Source: Gammaproteobacteria bacterium
GTDB lineage: Bacteria; Pseudomonadota; Gammaproteobacteria; Pseudomonadales; Pseudohongiellaceae
Direction: 5' to 3'
NCBI GenBank assembly: GCA_018661465.1
Contig: JABJIC010000028.1
Span: 210,276-274,275 of the forward strand
Length of the DNA: 64,000 bases
Shown: in pieces, positions 1 to 11,006 of the stretch
How the letters are laid out: the number at the start of each line of letters is the position of its first letter
How positions within the stretch are numbered: position 1 is the stretch's first letter
The notes under the pieces: model-generated
The model's input: the letters and a program-made list of their open reading frames with translations, nothing else
Databases searched by the model: none
Told to the model about the DNA's origin: nothing
Position numbers and translations under genes: made by a program

Positions 1-25
1 CATATACAGAATATTGGGAGTTGTA

Positions 26-448
26 ATGGCGGTCGAACGAACTTTATCAATCATCAAGCCGGACGCGGTAGCTAAGAATATTATCGGTAAGATCTATAGC
101 CGTTTTGAGAAGGCTGGGCTGAAAGTAGTAGCAGCAAAACTGGTGCAGCTGGACGACAAGTCTGCAGGCGGATTTTATGCTGAGCACGAAGGCAGACCTT
201 TCTATAACGACCTCATCGAATTCATGACCTCTGGACCTGTAATGGTTTCAGCTCTGGAAGGTGAAGGTGCCGTTATGCTTAACCGCGATCTTATGGGTGC
301 TACCAATCCTGCCGAAGCTGAATCGGGCACAATCAGAGCCGATTTCGCAAAGTCTATCGATGCCAACGCGGTTCATGGTTCGGACTCTACAACATCTGCA
401 GCTAGGGAAGTGGCCTACTTCTTTAACGAAGACGAAATCTGCTCATAG
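26..448 (+). CDS. ndk: nucleoside diphosphate kinase (ATG at 26 preferred over TTG at 14)
   Basis: [23 protein letters not shown]...; active-site motif NAVHGSDS. Confidence 0.97.
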   Translation: MAVERTLSIIKPDAVAKNIIGKIYSRFEKAGLKVVAAKLVQLDDKSAGGFYAEHEGRPFYNDLIEFMTSGPVMVSALEGEGAVMLNRDLMGATNPAEAESGTIRADFAKSIDANAVHGSDSTTSAAREVAYFFNEDEICS

Positions 449-528
449 GCAGACGGAACTCAAGCACACCGGAAAACAACACACCTGCCTGCTGAAAAGA
501 GCAGGGTTTGAATAAAGGTAAGTTGATT

Positions 529-1707
529 ATGACGGCGACAAGCAAATCCAATTTGGCTGGTCTTAGTCTCGAAAAACTTCGGGAGTTGTTCGTTGTCGCC
601 GGTGAAAAACCTTTCCGTGCCGCTCAGGTAATGAAATGGATACACCAGCGCGGAGTTCTGGATATCGATTTGATGACCGATATCAGCAAGGACTTGCGAG
701 AAAACCTCAAAACTATTGCTGAAATAAAACTTCCCATAGTAGTGGAAGACTTCAAGTCTGAAGACGGTAGTCGTAAATGGATAATTGAAGTAGCCAGTGG
801 TTCCCGTGTTGAGATGGTATTTATACCGGAGGGCAGTAGAGGGACGCTATGCATTTCGTCTCAAGCCGGTTGTTCTCTGGATTGCAGTTTTTGTGCAACT
901 GGGAAACAGGGTTTCAATAGTAATCTGACAGTAGCTGAGATTATAGGCCAGCTATGGTGGGCTAATTCTCTTCTCGGTGGCTTTAAGAGTTCAACTGAAC
1001 GACCAGTTAGTAATGTTGTCATGATGGGCATGGGTGAGCCATTGCTGAATTTCGAAAATGTTATGGATGCCCTGAGCATCATGATGGAAGATTCAGCTTA
1101 CGGCCTTTCCAAGAGGAAAGTAACTATCAGTACTTCTGGTGTAGTCCCTGCGATAGATCGCCTCAAGGACTATACCGATGCATCTCTAGCGATTTCGCTC
1201 CATGCTCCAAACGATGAATTGCGAAGCTCGATCATGCCAATCAACAAGAAATATCCGATTAAGGAACTGCTTCGGTCTATTGATGGCTATATGGAGAGTC
1301 TTTCAGATAAGCGTGTTCCGGTATTCGAATACACTTTAATCGCTGGTGTTAACGACCACAGACAACATGCCCGGGACCTGGCTGTTCTACTAAAAGATAT
1401 GCCCTGCAAGATCAACCTGATTCCATTTAATCCGTTTTCTCTTAGTGACTATCGCCAGCCCAGTTCATCTTCAATATCCAATTTTCGACAAATACTTCAG
1501 CAAGCTGGTTATACGGTGACGGTGAGAACGACAAGAGGTGATGATATCGGAGCTGCCTGCGGTCAACTGGTAGGTGATGTAGAAGATCAAACCCGGAGAA
1601 GCCAGCGCCACAAGAAGCGGCAGCTTGATGCTGCGGAAGCCGCCAAAAATGGCAAAAAAGCCTTTGATAGCACTGATAATCTCGCTGTCGCTGCCGACAG
1701 ACTATAA
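529..1707 (+). CDS. rlmN: dual-specificity 23S rRNA/tRNA methyltransferase RlmN, radical SAM (ATG at 529 preferred)
   Basis: Radical SAM motif [15 protein letters not shown]; gene order ndk-rlmN-pilF-rodZ-ispG. Confidence 0.96.
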   Translation: MTATSKSNLAGLSLEKLRELFVVAGEKPFRAAQVMKWIHQRGVLDIDLMTDISKDLRENLKTIAEIKLPIVVEDFKSEDGSRKWIIEVASGSRVEMVFIPEGSRGTLCISSQAGCSLDCSFCATGKQGFNSNLTVAEIIGQLWWANSLLGGFKSSTERPVSNVVMMGMGEPLLNFENVMDALSIMMEDSAYGLSKRKVTISTSGVVPAIDRLKDYTDASLAISLHAPNDELRSSIMPINKKYPIKELLRSIDGYMESLSDKRVPVFEYTLIAGVNDHRQHARDLAVLLKDMPCKINLIPFNPFSLSDYRQPSSSSISNFRQILQQAGYTVTVRTTRGDDIGAACGQLVGDVEDQTRRSQRHKKRQLDAAEAAKNGKKAFDSTDNLAVAADRL

Positions 1708-1728
1708 AGGTAAATAGGTAATTTCGTT

Positions 1729-2529
1729 ATGAGGCTGTATATGCTTATCTCTCCAGTTCGCACACTTTATCCTTGCTTAGTCATGCTGCTGGCAGGATTG
1801 TCCCTGAGTGCATGTATAACCACCACAACAGGCGGTTTTATAGCGGAGGCTTCTGATGAGCAGGCGCTAGATGACTATTTGCAATTAGCCATAGCCTACT
1901 ATGATGAGAACGACATGCAAGGCGCCCGGCGACACATCAACAATGCCATGCAGATTGATGGCCGGAATTCCGACGTTTTTACCATTCTTGCTCTAGTTTT
2001 TCAGCGCGAAGGAGATTTGGATCGCGCTGCTGAAAATTTCGATCGAGCTATTGATTTAGATCGGGGAAATTCAATGGCCCGGAATAACTACGCGGTCCTG
2101 CTGTTTGAAATGGGGCGATATCAAGATGCCTACGAGCAATTAGAACAAGTTGCCAATGATCCCGATTATGATGGCAGAGCAATTGCTTACGAAAATTTAG
2201 GGCGTGCTGCTATTCAATTAGACAGAGTTGAAGATGCCAAAAATGCTTTTCAGCGCGCCTTGCAGCTAAACAGCAATTTGTATATCTCAGCCTTGGAATC
2301 GGCGCTTATAGAGTTTGAGCAAGGGAATTATGAAAGAGCCCGATCAAGCTTTCAAAGTTATCTAACTATAGTTGAATTTTCCAGCGTGCCTCATTCTCCA
2401 AGGGCATTGCTCGCCGGAATTCGAATAGAAGGCTATTTTCAGAACCAGCAATTCGTGAACAATTTTTCTCGAGTGCTGGAAGCTCTCTATCGAAATTCTC
2501 CAGAGTACCAAAGCTATTTAGAGCTCTAA
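1729..2529 (+). CDS. pilF: type IV pilus biogenesis/stability lipoprotein PilF (TPR)
   Basis: Lipobox LSAC, TPR repeats, position between rlmN and rodZ. Confidence 0.9.
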   Translation: MRLYMLISPVRTLYPCLVMLLAGLSLSACITTTTGGFIAEASDEQALDDYLQLAIAYYDENDMQGARRHINNAMQIDGRNSDVFTILALVFQREGDLDRAAENFDRAIDLDRGNSMARNNYAVLLFEMGRYQDAYEQLEQVANDPDYDGRAIAYENLGRAAIQLDRVEDAKNAFQRALQLNSNLYISALESALIEFEQGNYERARSSFQSYLTIVEFSSVPHSPRALLAGIRIEGYFQNQQFVNNFSRVLEALYRNSPEYQSYLEL

Positions 2530-2530
2530 C

Positions 2531-3535
2531 ATGGCAGAAAACGAGTTAAACACCGACATGGGAAGCGAAGGCGGCGAAGATCAACAAGCTGCACGTTTGT
2601 CTGTGGGCGCGACACTCCGGGAAGAGAGGCTTCGCCAGGAGCTTTCTGAAAAAGAAGTCGCTGATAAGTTACACATTACCATGCACTATGTGAAAGCCAT
2701 CGAGTCTGATTGTTACGAAAAACTTCCTGGTGCCGTATTCGCAAAAGGATACATTAAAAGCTACGCCGGAATTCTGGAACTGAACGAAGGTGAAATCCTG
2801 CAGCTTTATTCTGATATTTCGAAACGGCAGGAAGAAAGCAAAGAAGAAGAAATTCGTCAGAAGGCAAGGAAGCGAAAGGATAGAAACAAGCCGTGGCTAA
2901 TCCTGTCTGCAATTATTTTCATTGGCGGTTTCACCGGTTTGTGGTTGTACAATAAATTTTCCACCGATGATGCTTCTCAACCGGGCGCACCTCTGCCTAA
3001 TACGCAAACACAGGAAGCCAGAACTTCCGAATCCTTGAACAGCCAGATAAGCGCTAACTCTCAGCTTGTGCCTGAAACCGATGTCGAAGATGACGTAGTG
3101 GCTACTCGTTCTCCGTTAGATACACGGGGTTCAAATTCTTCAATTCCTACGCGTTATTCAACTGTAGAAAGCCAACTTGATGGGATTTCTTCTATACCTG
3201 CATCGTCGGCGGAGACAAATGCTTCTGAATTGGGCAGCCAACTGCTCGAAGAAGCTCCGCTGCAGCAAGTAATATCTGTAGGTGAGGCGGGAAATGATAT
3301 GCTTCGAGTCTCTTTCAGTGGCGAAAGCTGGATCGAGATTAGCGATGCTGATTCGAATCAGCTTTATAGAAATATCCGAGAAGCCGGAGATATTTTGGAG
3401 GTTTCCGGCAATGCTCCGTTTAACATTCTACTTGGTGATGCACCTTTCGCTTCGATGACACTTAATGGTGAATCTATTAATGTCACTGATAATATCCGCA
3501 TCGATAACTCCGCCAGATTGACCGTTGGCTTATAA
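2531..3535 (+). CDS. rodZ: cytoskeleton protein RodZ (HTH domain plus DUF4115)
   Basis: N-terminal HTH (LREERLRQELSEKEVADKLHI), TM segment, C-terminal domain; synteny. Confidence 0.9.
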   Translation: MAENELNTDMGSEGGEDQQAARLSVGATLREERLRQELSEKEVADKLHITMHYVKAIESDCYEKLPGAVFAKGYIKSYAGILELNEGEILQLYSDISKRQEESKEEEIRQKARKRKDRNKPWLILSAIIFIGGFTGLWLYNKFSTDDASQPGAPLPNTQTQEARTSESLNSQISANSQLVPETDVEDDVVATRSPLDTRGSNSSIPTRYSTVESQLDGISSIPASSAETNASELGSQLLEEAPLQQVISVGEAGNDMLRVSFSGESWIEISDADSNQLYRNIREAGDILEVSGNAPFNILLGDAPFASMTLNGESINVTDNIRIDNSARLTVGL

Positions 3536-3581
3536 TATCTATTTAATTCCTATTTAATTTCAGACTCAACAGAACTAAACC

Positions 3582-4694
3582 ATGAGTAGTAATCAGAATA
3601 TTAATCGTCGTAAGACTCGCCAGATTATGGTGGGAGATGTCGCTGTTGGAGGCGATGCACCTATTTCGGTGCAGAGCATGACCAATACAGAGACCTGCGA
3701 TGTAGAGGCTACTCTCGGTCAGATATCTCGCCTGGTAAATGCTGGCGTGGATATCGTGCGTGTCTCAGTCCCGAGCATGGATGCAGCTGAGGCATTCAAA
3801 TCTATTCGGGCTCAAGTGGATGTGCCCCTCGTAGCCGATATTCATTTCGATTACCGCATCGCGCTCAAAGTTCTTGAATACGGCGTTGATTGCCTACGAA
3901 TTAATCCTGGAAATATTGGCAGTGAAGATCGAATCCGTATGGTTGTCGATAGTGCTGGGGATAAAAATATTCCTCTGAGAATTGGAGTAAATGCGGGTTC
4001 ATTAGGCAAGGCTTTATTGAGAAAATACAAAGAGCCTAACGCTGAAGCTATGGTTGAATCTGCGCTAACTCAAATTGAAATTCTCGACAAGCTCGATTTT
4101 CAAAACTTCAAAATCAGTTTGAAAGCTTCTGAAATATTCATGACGCTTCAGGCTTATCGAAGCCTGGCTACGCAAATTGATCAACCTTTCCATCTAGGAA
4201 TTACCGAGGCTGGAGGTTTACGATCGGGAACAGTGAAGTCTGCCATCGGTCTTGGCTCGCTGCTCATGGATGGAATTGGAGACACTCTGCGAGTTTCTCT
4301 GGCGGCGGACCCGGTTGAGGAAGTTAAGGTTGGATTCGACATACTGAAGAGTCTGGGACTTCGGCACAAAGGAGTTAATTTAGTAGCTTGCCCGAGTTGT
4401 TCGAGACAAAATTTTGATGTTATTTCTGTGGTTAATGAGCTGGAATCCAGACTGGAAGATATAGTTACTCCAATCGATGTGGCAGTGATTGGCTGTATCG
4501 TAAACGGACCTGGCGAAGCCAAGGTCGCAGAAATTGGACTCACCGGAGCAAGCCCCAATAACCTTGTTTATGTCGAAGGTGCGCCGGATCATAAAATTAG
4601 TAATGAAAATCTCGTGGATGAATTAGAAGCAATGGTTCGCCAACGGGTGGCAGATAAGCAGGCTGCAGAAAAAGACCTGATCGCTTCAAGCTAA
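3582..4694 (+). CDS. ispG: 4-hydroxy-3-methylbut-2-en-1-yl diphosphate synthase (flavodoxin)
   Basis: [35 protein letters not shown]...[10 protein letters not shown] Fe-S motifs. Confidence 0.98.
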   Translation: MSSNQNINRRKTRQIMVGDVAVGGDAPISVQSMTNTETCDVEATLGQISRLVNAGVDIVRVSVPSMDAAEAFKSIRAQVDVPLVADIHFDYRIALKVLEYGVDCLRINPGNIGSEDRIRMVVDSAGDKNIPLRIGVNAGSLGKALLRKYKEPNAEAMVESALTQIEILDKLDFQNFKISLKASEIFMTLQAYRSLATQIDQPFHLGITEAGGLRSGTVKSAIGLGSLLMDGIGDTLRVSLAADPVEEVKVGFDILKSLGLRHKGVNLVACPSCSRQNFDVISVVNELESRLEDIVTPIDVAVIGCIVNGPGEAKVAEIGLTGASPNNLVYVEGAPDHKISNENLVDELEAMVRQRVADKQAAEKDLIASS

Positions 4695-4731
4695 GCCAGG
4701 GACATTCAAGAAATTAGAAAATTATAGAGCT

Positions 4732-6018
4732 ATGGCAAAACTACAAGCAATACGAGGGATGAACGACATCCTTCCTGAACAGACCCCTAGTTGGCAGTAT
4801 CTGGAAAAATGTTTTCAGCAGGTAATGCATCGTTATGCTTATCAGGAAATCAGGTTTCCCATACTCGAACAGACAGCACTCTTTAAGCGTTCTATAGGCG
4901 AAGTAACCGACATTGTTGAGAAGGAAATGTATAGCTTCGATGATCGCAATGGTGACAATTTGAGCTTACGTCCGGAAGGTACAGCTGGATGTGTGAGAGC
5001 CGCCGATCAGAATGGACTTCTTTATAACCAACAACAACGACTCTGGTATCAAGGGCCGATGTTTCGACATGAGCGTCCCCAAAAAGGACGTTATCGCCAG
5101 TTTCACCAATTTGGAGTCGAAGCATTTGGCATGGATGGACCTGACATCGATGCAGAGATTATTCAGCTGTCGGCTAGCTTGTGGAATGAACTTGATCTTG
5201 GCGAATATCTGACACTGGAAATCAACAATATTGGTTCCGCCGAAGATCGGAAGTCCTATGGAGCTGCTCTGACAAGTTTTCTTGAGGAGAGGGCAGAGAG
5301 TCTTGATGATGATGCGCGTAAGCGTATGCACACTAACCCCATGCGTGTTTTGGACAGCAAGAATCCGGATGTCCAGAGTGCCCTCGGTGATGCTCCTGCT
5401 TTGGAAGACTATGTTAACGAACAGAGTATTGAGCACTTTTCAAAATTAAAGGCATTGCTGGACCGAGTTGGTATTACCTATGTGGTGAACCCGCGTCTGG
5501 TAAGAGGTCTCGATTATTACAATAACTGTGTATTTGAGTGGATTACAGATTCATTGGGTGCGCAGGGAACTGTATGTGGCGGCGGCCGATATGATGGCCT
5601 GGTTGCTCAACTGGGTGGCAAACCCACTAAGGCTGCAGGGTTTGCCATAGGGGAAGAAAGACTTGTCTTAATGCTGGATTCTCTGAGCAAGGTTCCTGCA
5701 CAAAGCCTCCAGAAAACAGATGTCTATATTGTGGTCATCGGTGAGGAAATGTCGGCGGCGGCTATGGAGCTCTCGCTACAACTGCGCTCAAGCTACCCGC
5801 AATTGGGAATTATCAGTCATTGCGGTGGTGGCAAGTACAATAGCCAGCTAAAACGAGCATTTAGCAGCGGAGCCGAACTGGCTGTCGTTCTGGAGTCAGA
5901 TTCTGGGGAGGAAACAGTAAAATTGCGCCGTTTAGACGATTCTGCAGACTCAGTTAGCGTGAATATCAGCGAGGCGGTGCTAAAAGTAGGTGAAATTCTC
6001 GGAATTTCAGGGTCATAG
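4732..6018 (+). CDS. hisS: histidine--tRNA ligase
   Basis: [16 protein letters not shown]; class II aaRS motifs; RGLDYYNN. Confidence 0.98.
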   Translation: MAKLQAIRGMNDILPEQTPSWQYLEKCFQQVMHRYAYQEIRFPILEQTALFKRSIGEVTDIVEKEMYSFDDRNGDNLSLRPEGTAGCVRAADQNGLLYNQQQRLWYQGPMFRHERPQKGRYRQFHQFGVEAFGMDGPDIDAEIIQLSASLWNELDLGEYLTLEINNIGSAEDRKSYGAALTSFLEERAESLDDDARKRMHTNPMRVLDSKNPDVQSALGDAPALEDYVNEQSIEHFSKLKALLDRVGITYVVNPRLVRGLDYYNNCVFEWITDSLGAQGTVCGGGRYDGLVAQLGGKPTKAAGFAIGEERLVLMLDSLSKVPAQSLQKTDVYIVVIGEEMSAAAMELSLQLRSSYPQLGIISHCGGGKYNSQLKRAFSSGAELAVVLESDSGEETVKLRRLDDSADSVSVNISEAVLKVGEILGISGS

Positions 6019-6142
6019 CCTCATTCAGCAGTGTCAGGCGAGGCACAAACAGGTAGAATTGCGGTTTTCCTCATTTGGGGATATTTATTTAATAGTGGCG
6101 GTCATAAAAGAGACTGTCTGCGTGTTGAAATAGGAGTAAGTC

Positions 6143-6811
6143 GTGGCGATTAACGCGGCAGAAGAAGAAAGTTTAGAAGCACTGAAGAAATGGTGGGAAG
6201 AAAACGGCAAGCAATTACTTACCATGGTAATTGTAGTTTTCGCTCTGGGTACTTCCTGGCTGCTTTGGCAGAATTCACAGATAGCCGCGGCAGATGCAGC
6301 ATCTGATATTTATGAAGAGATCTTGACCTTGGCTGTTGCCGAGCCAGGGACTGAGGTGAGCGCTGAAAATGGGGCGCAAATCCTAGACTTAGGCAATCAG
6401 TTGAGAGCAGACCACAGCGGCACAGTCTATGCACTGTTTGGTTCCCTGTTTTCTGCGCAGCAGCAAGTTCGCACTGATGACTTAGCTGCAGCTGAAGAAT
6501 CACTACAGTGGATTCTCGACAATCAGAAAGACGGTATGTTTGATAAAACCGATGAAGGTCTGATTTTGACGGCAAGCCTGCGTCTGGGTCGAGTAATTCT
6601 TGCCCAGGGTGATGCGGAACGCGCATTGAGTCTAATTAACAATCTTGATCCAAAGACATTCGAACCGGGCTTTGCTGAATTGCGCGGCGATGTCTACCTA
6701 GCAATGGGTAGGTTGGTAGATGCGAGAGAAGCGTATCAAGCGGCACAACAGGCCGGCTCTAATAGCGGTGGTTTAAGAATGAAGTTGGATGATCTCTCTG
6801 CTGAAAGTTAG
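6143..6811 (+). CDS. yfgM: YfgM/ancillary SecYEG translocon subunit-like TPR membrane protein
   Basis: N-terminal TM, TPR-like C-terminus, position between hisS and bamB. Confidence 0.88.
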   Translation: MAINAAEEESLEALKKWWEENGKQLLTMVIVVFALGTSWLLWQNSQIAAADAASDIYEEILTLAVAEPGTEVSAENGAQILDLGNQLRADHSGTVYALFGSLFSAQQQVRTDDLAAAEESLQWILDNQKDGMFDKTDEGLILTASLRLGRVILAQGDAERALSLINNLDPKTFEPGFAELRGDVYLAMGRLVDAREAYQAAQQAGSNSGGLRMKLDDLSAES

Positions 6812-6873
6812 GCATCACAATTGTTTGCTCATAAATACGCACTCACAACTTACTTAAATATACAAAAACTGAA

Positions 6874-8112
6874 TTGATAAAACACCCCATGACCATACTC
6901 AGCAATCAAAGGCCTCAATCGTTGAAGACTAGCAGCTCTTTTTTAAAGGTCGCTATGTTTCCTTTGCTTGCTTCTCTCTCTGCATGCTCGGGTTTCGATG
7001 CGGCAGTACTCAATCCTGGAAATTGGTTTGATGATGAAGAAGTTAATCCTCCTAAGGAATTAGTGAGGATCGAGCAGGAAGTTCAGCTAAACCGACAGTG
7101 GAGTGTAAGTGTTGGTAATGGTCAGGGGCGTAATTACACTGAGATAACTCCTGCACTGGATGCGGGCATGATTTATGCCGCCAGTCAAAATGGAAATGTC
7201 GCCGCTGTAAATGCCGAGACCGGAGATATTCGTTGGCGCACTGATCTCGAGATAGCTATCACGGGTGGTGTTGGCGCTGGTGATGGTTTGGTGATGATTG
7301 GAACAGAGGATGCCGAGGTGGTTGCTTTGGACCAGGTTACTGGAGAGATTCTTTGGCGTCAGCCAGTCTCCAGCGAAGTGCTATCGGCACCACAAACTGA
7401 TGGAGAAGTTGTTGTCGCACAGACCGTGGACGGCAAATTGCTGGGCTTAAATGCTGAAGATGGCGCCCAGCGCTGGATTTATGAAACCAGCCTGCCCGCT
7501 CTAACCCTCAGGGGAACAAGTATTCCCGTTATCACTTCCACTGGATCAGTTGTAGCAGGGTTCAGTAACGGAACACTGATTTCAGTATCTTCCGATACGG
7601 GAGTCTGGCAGTGGGAAGAGAGAGTAGCAGTCCCGGAAGGGCAGTATGATATTGATCGAGTTATCGATGTTGATGGCGATTTATTACTAGATGGCACCAG
7701 AATATTTGCTTCAAGCTATCAGGGAAATTTAATGGCCTTCGATGTTGCAACGGGTCGAATTGTCTGGGGCATGGAAGCATCCAGTTACCACGGTCTTGAA
7801 CAGGGCTTCGGGAATCTCTACTACTGCAGTGACAAAAGCATTGTAACTGCGGTAAGAGATAATTCAGAAGATGTTGTGTGGGAAAACACAGATCTTGAAA
7901 ACCGTGCACTTACAGCGCCAAAGTCTATTGGTAACTATATAGCAGTTGCAGACTTTGAAGGCTATGTACACTTAATCTCCCAGATAGACGGACGCATCGT
8001 AGGTCGAACCGAAGTCGATGGTGATGGAGTCAGGTCGAATATGTTGGCGGACAACGGTAGATTATTTGTTTATGGAAATAGTGGTCGCCTCACAGCATAC
8101 GACCTGCGTTAG
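6874..8112 (+). CDS. bamB: outer membrane protein assembly factor BamB
   Basis: Lipobox LSAC, beta-propeller PQQ-like repeats, synteny with yfgM and der. Confidence 0.94.
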   Translation: MIKHPMTILSNQRPQSLKTSSSFLKVAMFPLLASLSACSGFDAAVLNPGNWFDDEEVNPPKELVRIEQEVQLNRQWSVSVGNGQGRNYTEITPALDAGMIYAASQNGNVAAVNAETGDIRWRTDLEIAITGGVGAGDGLVMIGTEDAEVVALDQVTGEILWRQPVSSEVLSAPQTDGEVVVAQTVDGKLLGLNAEDGAQRWIYETSLPALTLRGTSIPVITSTGSVVAGFSNGTLISVSSDTGVWQWEERVAVPEGQYDIDRVIDVDGDLLLDGTRIFASSYQGNLMAFDVATGRIVWGMEASSYHGLEQGFGNLYYCSDKSIVTAVRDNSEDVVWENTDLENRALTAPKSIGNYIAVADFEGYVHLISQIDGRIVGRTEVDGDGVRSNMLADNGRLFVYGNSGRLTAYDLR

Positions 8113-8181
8113 TCCTCTCTCCAAGATCTAATTACACAAGCTGATTAGCACAACCCGATTTATACAACTACAGGCTAGTAC

Positions 8182-9714
8182 ATGACACCAGTAATTGCTC
8201 TGGTGGGTCGGCCCAATGTGGGCAAATCCACTCTATTCAACCGATTGACTCGAAGTCGAGAAGCACTAGTGGCTAATATGCCAGGGCTCACTCGTGATCG
8301 AAAATACGGTGAGGGCAAGATGGACAATAAAAAGTTCATTTGCATCGATACCGGCGGTATTACTGGGGACGAAGAAGGCATCGATATGGAGATGGCTTCC
8401 CAGTCTCTTCTGGCTATCGAAGAGGCTAACATCTGTCTGTTTCTGGTAGACGCGAAGGACGGTTTGCTTCCAGATGATAGTCGAATTTTAGATCATCTAC
8501 GTAAGCGTGAAAAAAATACCTACGTAATTGTTAATAAAGTTGATGGTCTGGATCCGGATCAAGCTCTCGCAGATTTTTACAGCTTTGGTTTTGCTCAGCT
8601 ATTCCCAATTACTGCCACCCAGGGCCGAGGCGTAAAGGCCATGCTGGAAACAGTGCTGGCGGAATTTGACTATAAAGAAGAGCCAGATGAAGTAGTTGAC
8701 GACCCTGCTCTTGGTATCAAGATAGCCATAGCGGGAAGACCAAATGTAGGCAAGTCGACCCTGGTCAATCGAATGCTCGGCGAAGATCGAGTCGTTGTTT
8801 ATGATGAGCCAGGAACTACCCGAGACAGTGTATACATACCATTCGAGAGACGCGGAAAGAAATATACGCTGATTGATACTGCCGGTATTAAAAAGCGAGG
8901 GAAGACCCGAGAGACAATAGAAAAATTCTCTGTAGTGAAATCATTACAGGCAATTCAGGATGCGAATGTTGTTGTGCTAATCGTCGATGCTCAAACTGGC
9001 ATCGTCGAACAAGATCTACACCTCCTTGGATACGTAATCGATACCGGTAGAGCTTTGGTTATTGCATTGAATAAATGGGATGGCATGGAGCTAGAGGCGA
9101 AGGAAAGAATTAACGAAGAAATTCGTCGCCGCTTTACCTTTGTTGATTTTGCCAAGATTCATTTTATATCCGCACTCCATGGTACTGGAGTGGGGGATCT
9201 CTATAAATCAATTCATACCGCCTATGATTCTGCCCGTAAGCAGCTTGCTACAAACAAGTTGACTCTACTTTTACAGGACGCTGTAACCGATCATGCACCA
9301 CCGGTTGTTAACGGAAGAAGAATTAAATTGCGCTATGCTCATGCTGGCGGTCAGAATCCACCAACAATTATAATTCATGGAAAGCAGACCGATAGAGTTC
9401 CCGCTTCTTACAGTCGTTATTTGGAAAAAACATTTCGAAGAGTTCTTAAGCTTGAAGGAACGCCTGTTCGTATTGAGTATAAAAGCGACGAAAATCCGTT
9501 TACAAAGCATGAGAAAAACCTTACTCAACAGCAAGTAGCACAGAAACGGCGAATTGCCAGGAATAAGGGCCTTGGCAAAGGTGTGGGCAAGGCCGCCAAG
9601 AAGACTGTCAGTGATCGCAAGGAAAGACAAAAGGTGGCAGCTGGCAGGCCCGGAACCAAAGGCAGTAAGCGCAACTCGCAAGTTGGCGGTAGCGGTCGCA
9701 GTAAGCCCAAATGA
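8182..9714 (+). CDS. der: ribosome biogenesis GTPase Der (EngA)
   Basis: Two G domains (GRPNVGKSTL twice), KH-like domain, basic C-tail. Confidence 0.98.
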   Translation: MTPVIALVGRPNVGKSTLFNRLTRSREALVANMPGLTRDRKYGEGKMDNKKFICIDTGGITGDEEGIDMEMASQSLLAIEEANICLFLVDAKDGLLPDDSRILDHLRKREKNTYVIVNKVDGLDPDQALADFYSFGFAQLFPITATQGRGVKAMLETVLAEFDYKEEPDEVVDDPALGIKIAIAGRPNVGKSTLVNRMLGEDRVVVYDEPGTTRDSVYIPFERRGKKYTLIDTAGIKKRGKTRETIEKFSVVKSLQAIQDANVVVLIVDAQTGIVEQDLHLLGYVIDTGRALVIALNKWDGMELEAKERINEEIRRRFTFVDFAKIHFISALHGTGVGDLYKSIHTAYDSARKQLATNKLTLLLQDAVTDHAPPVVNGRRIKLRYAHAGGQNPPTIIIHGKQTDRVPASYSRYLEKTFRRVLKLEGTPVRIEYKSDENPFTKHEKNLTQQQVAQKRRIARNKGLGKGVGKAAKKTVSDRKERQKVAAGRPGTKGSKRNSQVGGSGRSKPK

Positions 9715-9833
9715 TTCGACTCAAGCCCTGTAGCTTGATTCCTCCCGAGAACAGATATAAGGCCCAAGCCTGATTTGATGGCAGCTCCTATTGAGTTAGC
9801 CTCTTTTTGAGACAGACAAGCCAGGAGAGAAAA

Positions 9834-10817
9834 GTGAGTATTACCCTAAGCGATATTAAAAGTGCTGCCCAGCGCTTGAACGGTGTTGCAATACGAACTC
9901 CTCTACTTACTTCCGCTGTACTGGATGAAAGGCTAGCCGCACGAGTTTACATTAAACCTGAATGCCTTCAACATATTGGCGCCTTCAAATTCCGTGGCGC
10001 CTATAACCGTATGAGCCAGTTATCGGATCAACAAAAAACGCTCGGGGTAGTTGCGTTTTCATCAGGAAATCATGCTCAGGGTGTTGCATACGCAGCGCAA
10101 ATTATTGGAACGGCGGCCACCATAGTAATGCCGTCTGATGCTCCAAAAATTAAGTTGGAAAACACCAAACGATTGGGTGCCACGGTTCGTCTTTATGATA
10201 GGGGCACAGAATCTCGTGAAGAAATAGCTGCAGAAATAGCTACTACCACTGGCGCCACTCTAGTCCCTGCATTCGATGACCTAGATATTATTGCAGGCCA
10301 AGGGACATGTGCTCTGGAGCTGATTGAGCAGTTGCATGAGAAAGAGTCTTCTCCCGACATTTTGCTATGTCCATGTGGTGGTGGCGGGTTATTAGCGGGC
10401 GTGTCCACTGCTGTAAAATCATTGCAGGGTGATTGCAAAATATATGGAGTTGAACCGGAAAATTACGATGATCATCTACAATCAAAACTAGCCGGTGAGA
10501 GAGTAACCATCAGCCCTCCTTGTGGAACGTCTTGTGATGCGCTTATGGCCACCAGTCCCGGAGAAATAACCTGGTCAATAAATAGCAATACTGTAGATGA
10601 CTACCTGGTAGTAACTGAGGAAGAAGTGAAGCATGCTATCAGCTTTGCATTTCGTTATTTGAAAGTTGTAGTTGAGCCAGGTGGTGTAGTCCCATTAGCA
10701 GCATTGCTGAGTAATAAAATTGACGTCAAAGGTCAAACAGTAGCAATAATTCTCTCTGGTGGTAATATCGATTCGCAATCCTATTCCCTTTGCCTTGAGC
10801 AATATCCATCACCATAG
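9834..10817 (+). CDS. PLP-dependent threonine/serine dehydratase or serine racemase family (GTG at 9834 likely start)
   Basis: PLP Lys in GAFKFRGAYN; SSGNHAQGVA; CGGGGLLAG. Confidence 0.9.
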   Translation: MSITLSDIKSAAQRLNGVAIRTPLLTSAVLDERLAARVYIKPECLQHIGAFKFRGAYNRMSQLSDQQKTLGVVAFSSGNHAQGVAYAAQIIGTAATIVMPSDAPKIKLENTKRLGATVRLYDRGTESREEIAAEIATTTGATLVPAFDDLDIIAGQGTCALELIEQLHEKESSPDILLCPCGGGGLLAGVSTAVKSLQGDCKIYGVEPENYDDHLQSKLAGERVTISPPCGTSCDALMATSPGEITWSINSNTVDDYLVVTEEEVKHAISFAFRYLKVVVEPGGVVPLAALLSNKIDVKGQTVAIILSGGNIDSQSYSLCLEQYPSP

Positions 10818-11006
10818 AAAAATACCTGTCACCATAAATAGTTTTTCTTAAGAGTGGGCTCGCAAACAATTTGTAACTGTGGCAATCAGTCTCTGGGATT
10901 CTGAAGTACAATCTTGAACTTGCTCATTCAAACTTAAGATGTCAGGCCTAAAATTTCAAATGGAAAAACCCGAATAAATACTAGCGGCACATAGAGAGAG
11001 CTGAAT

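Noticed and set aside
4181-4558. 125 aa ORF on (-) inside ispG
   Set aside because: Antisense shadow ORF; low-complexity Ser/Thr/Pro composition.
4966-5436. 156 aa ORF on (-) inside hisS
   Set aside because: Antisense shadow of a confidently assigned gene; no recognisable motif.
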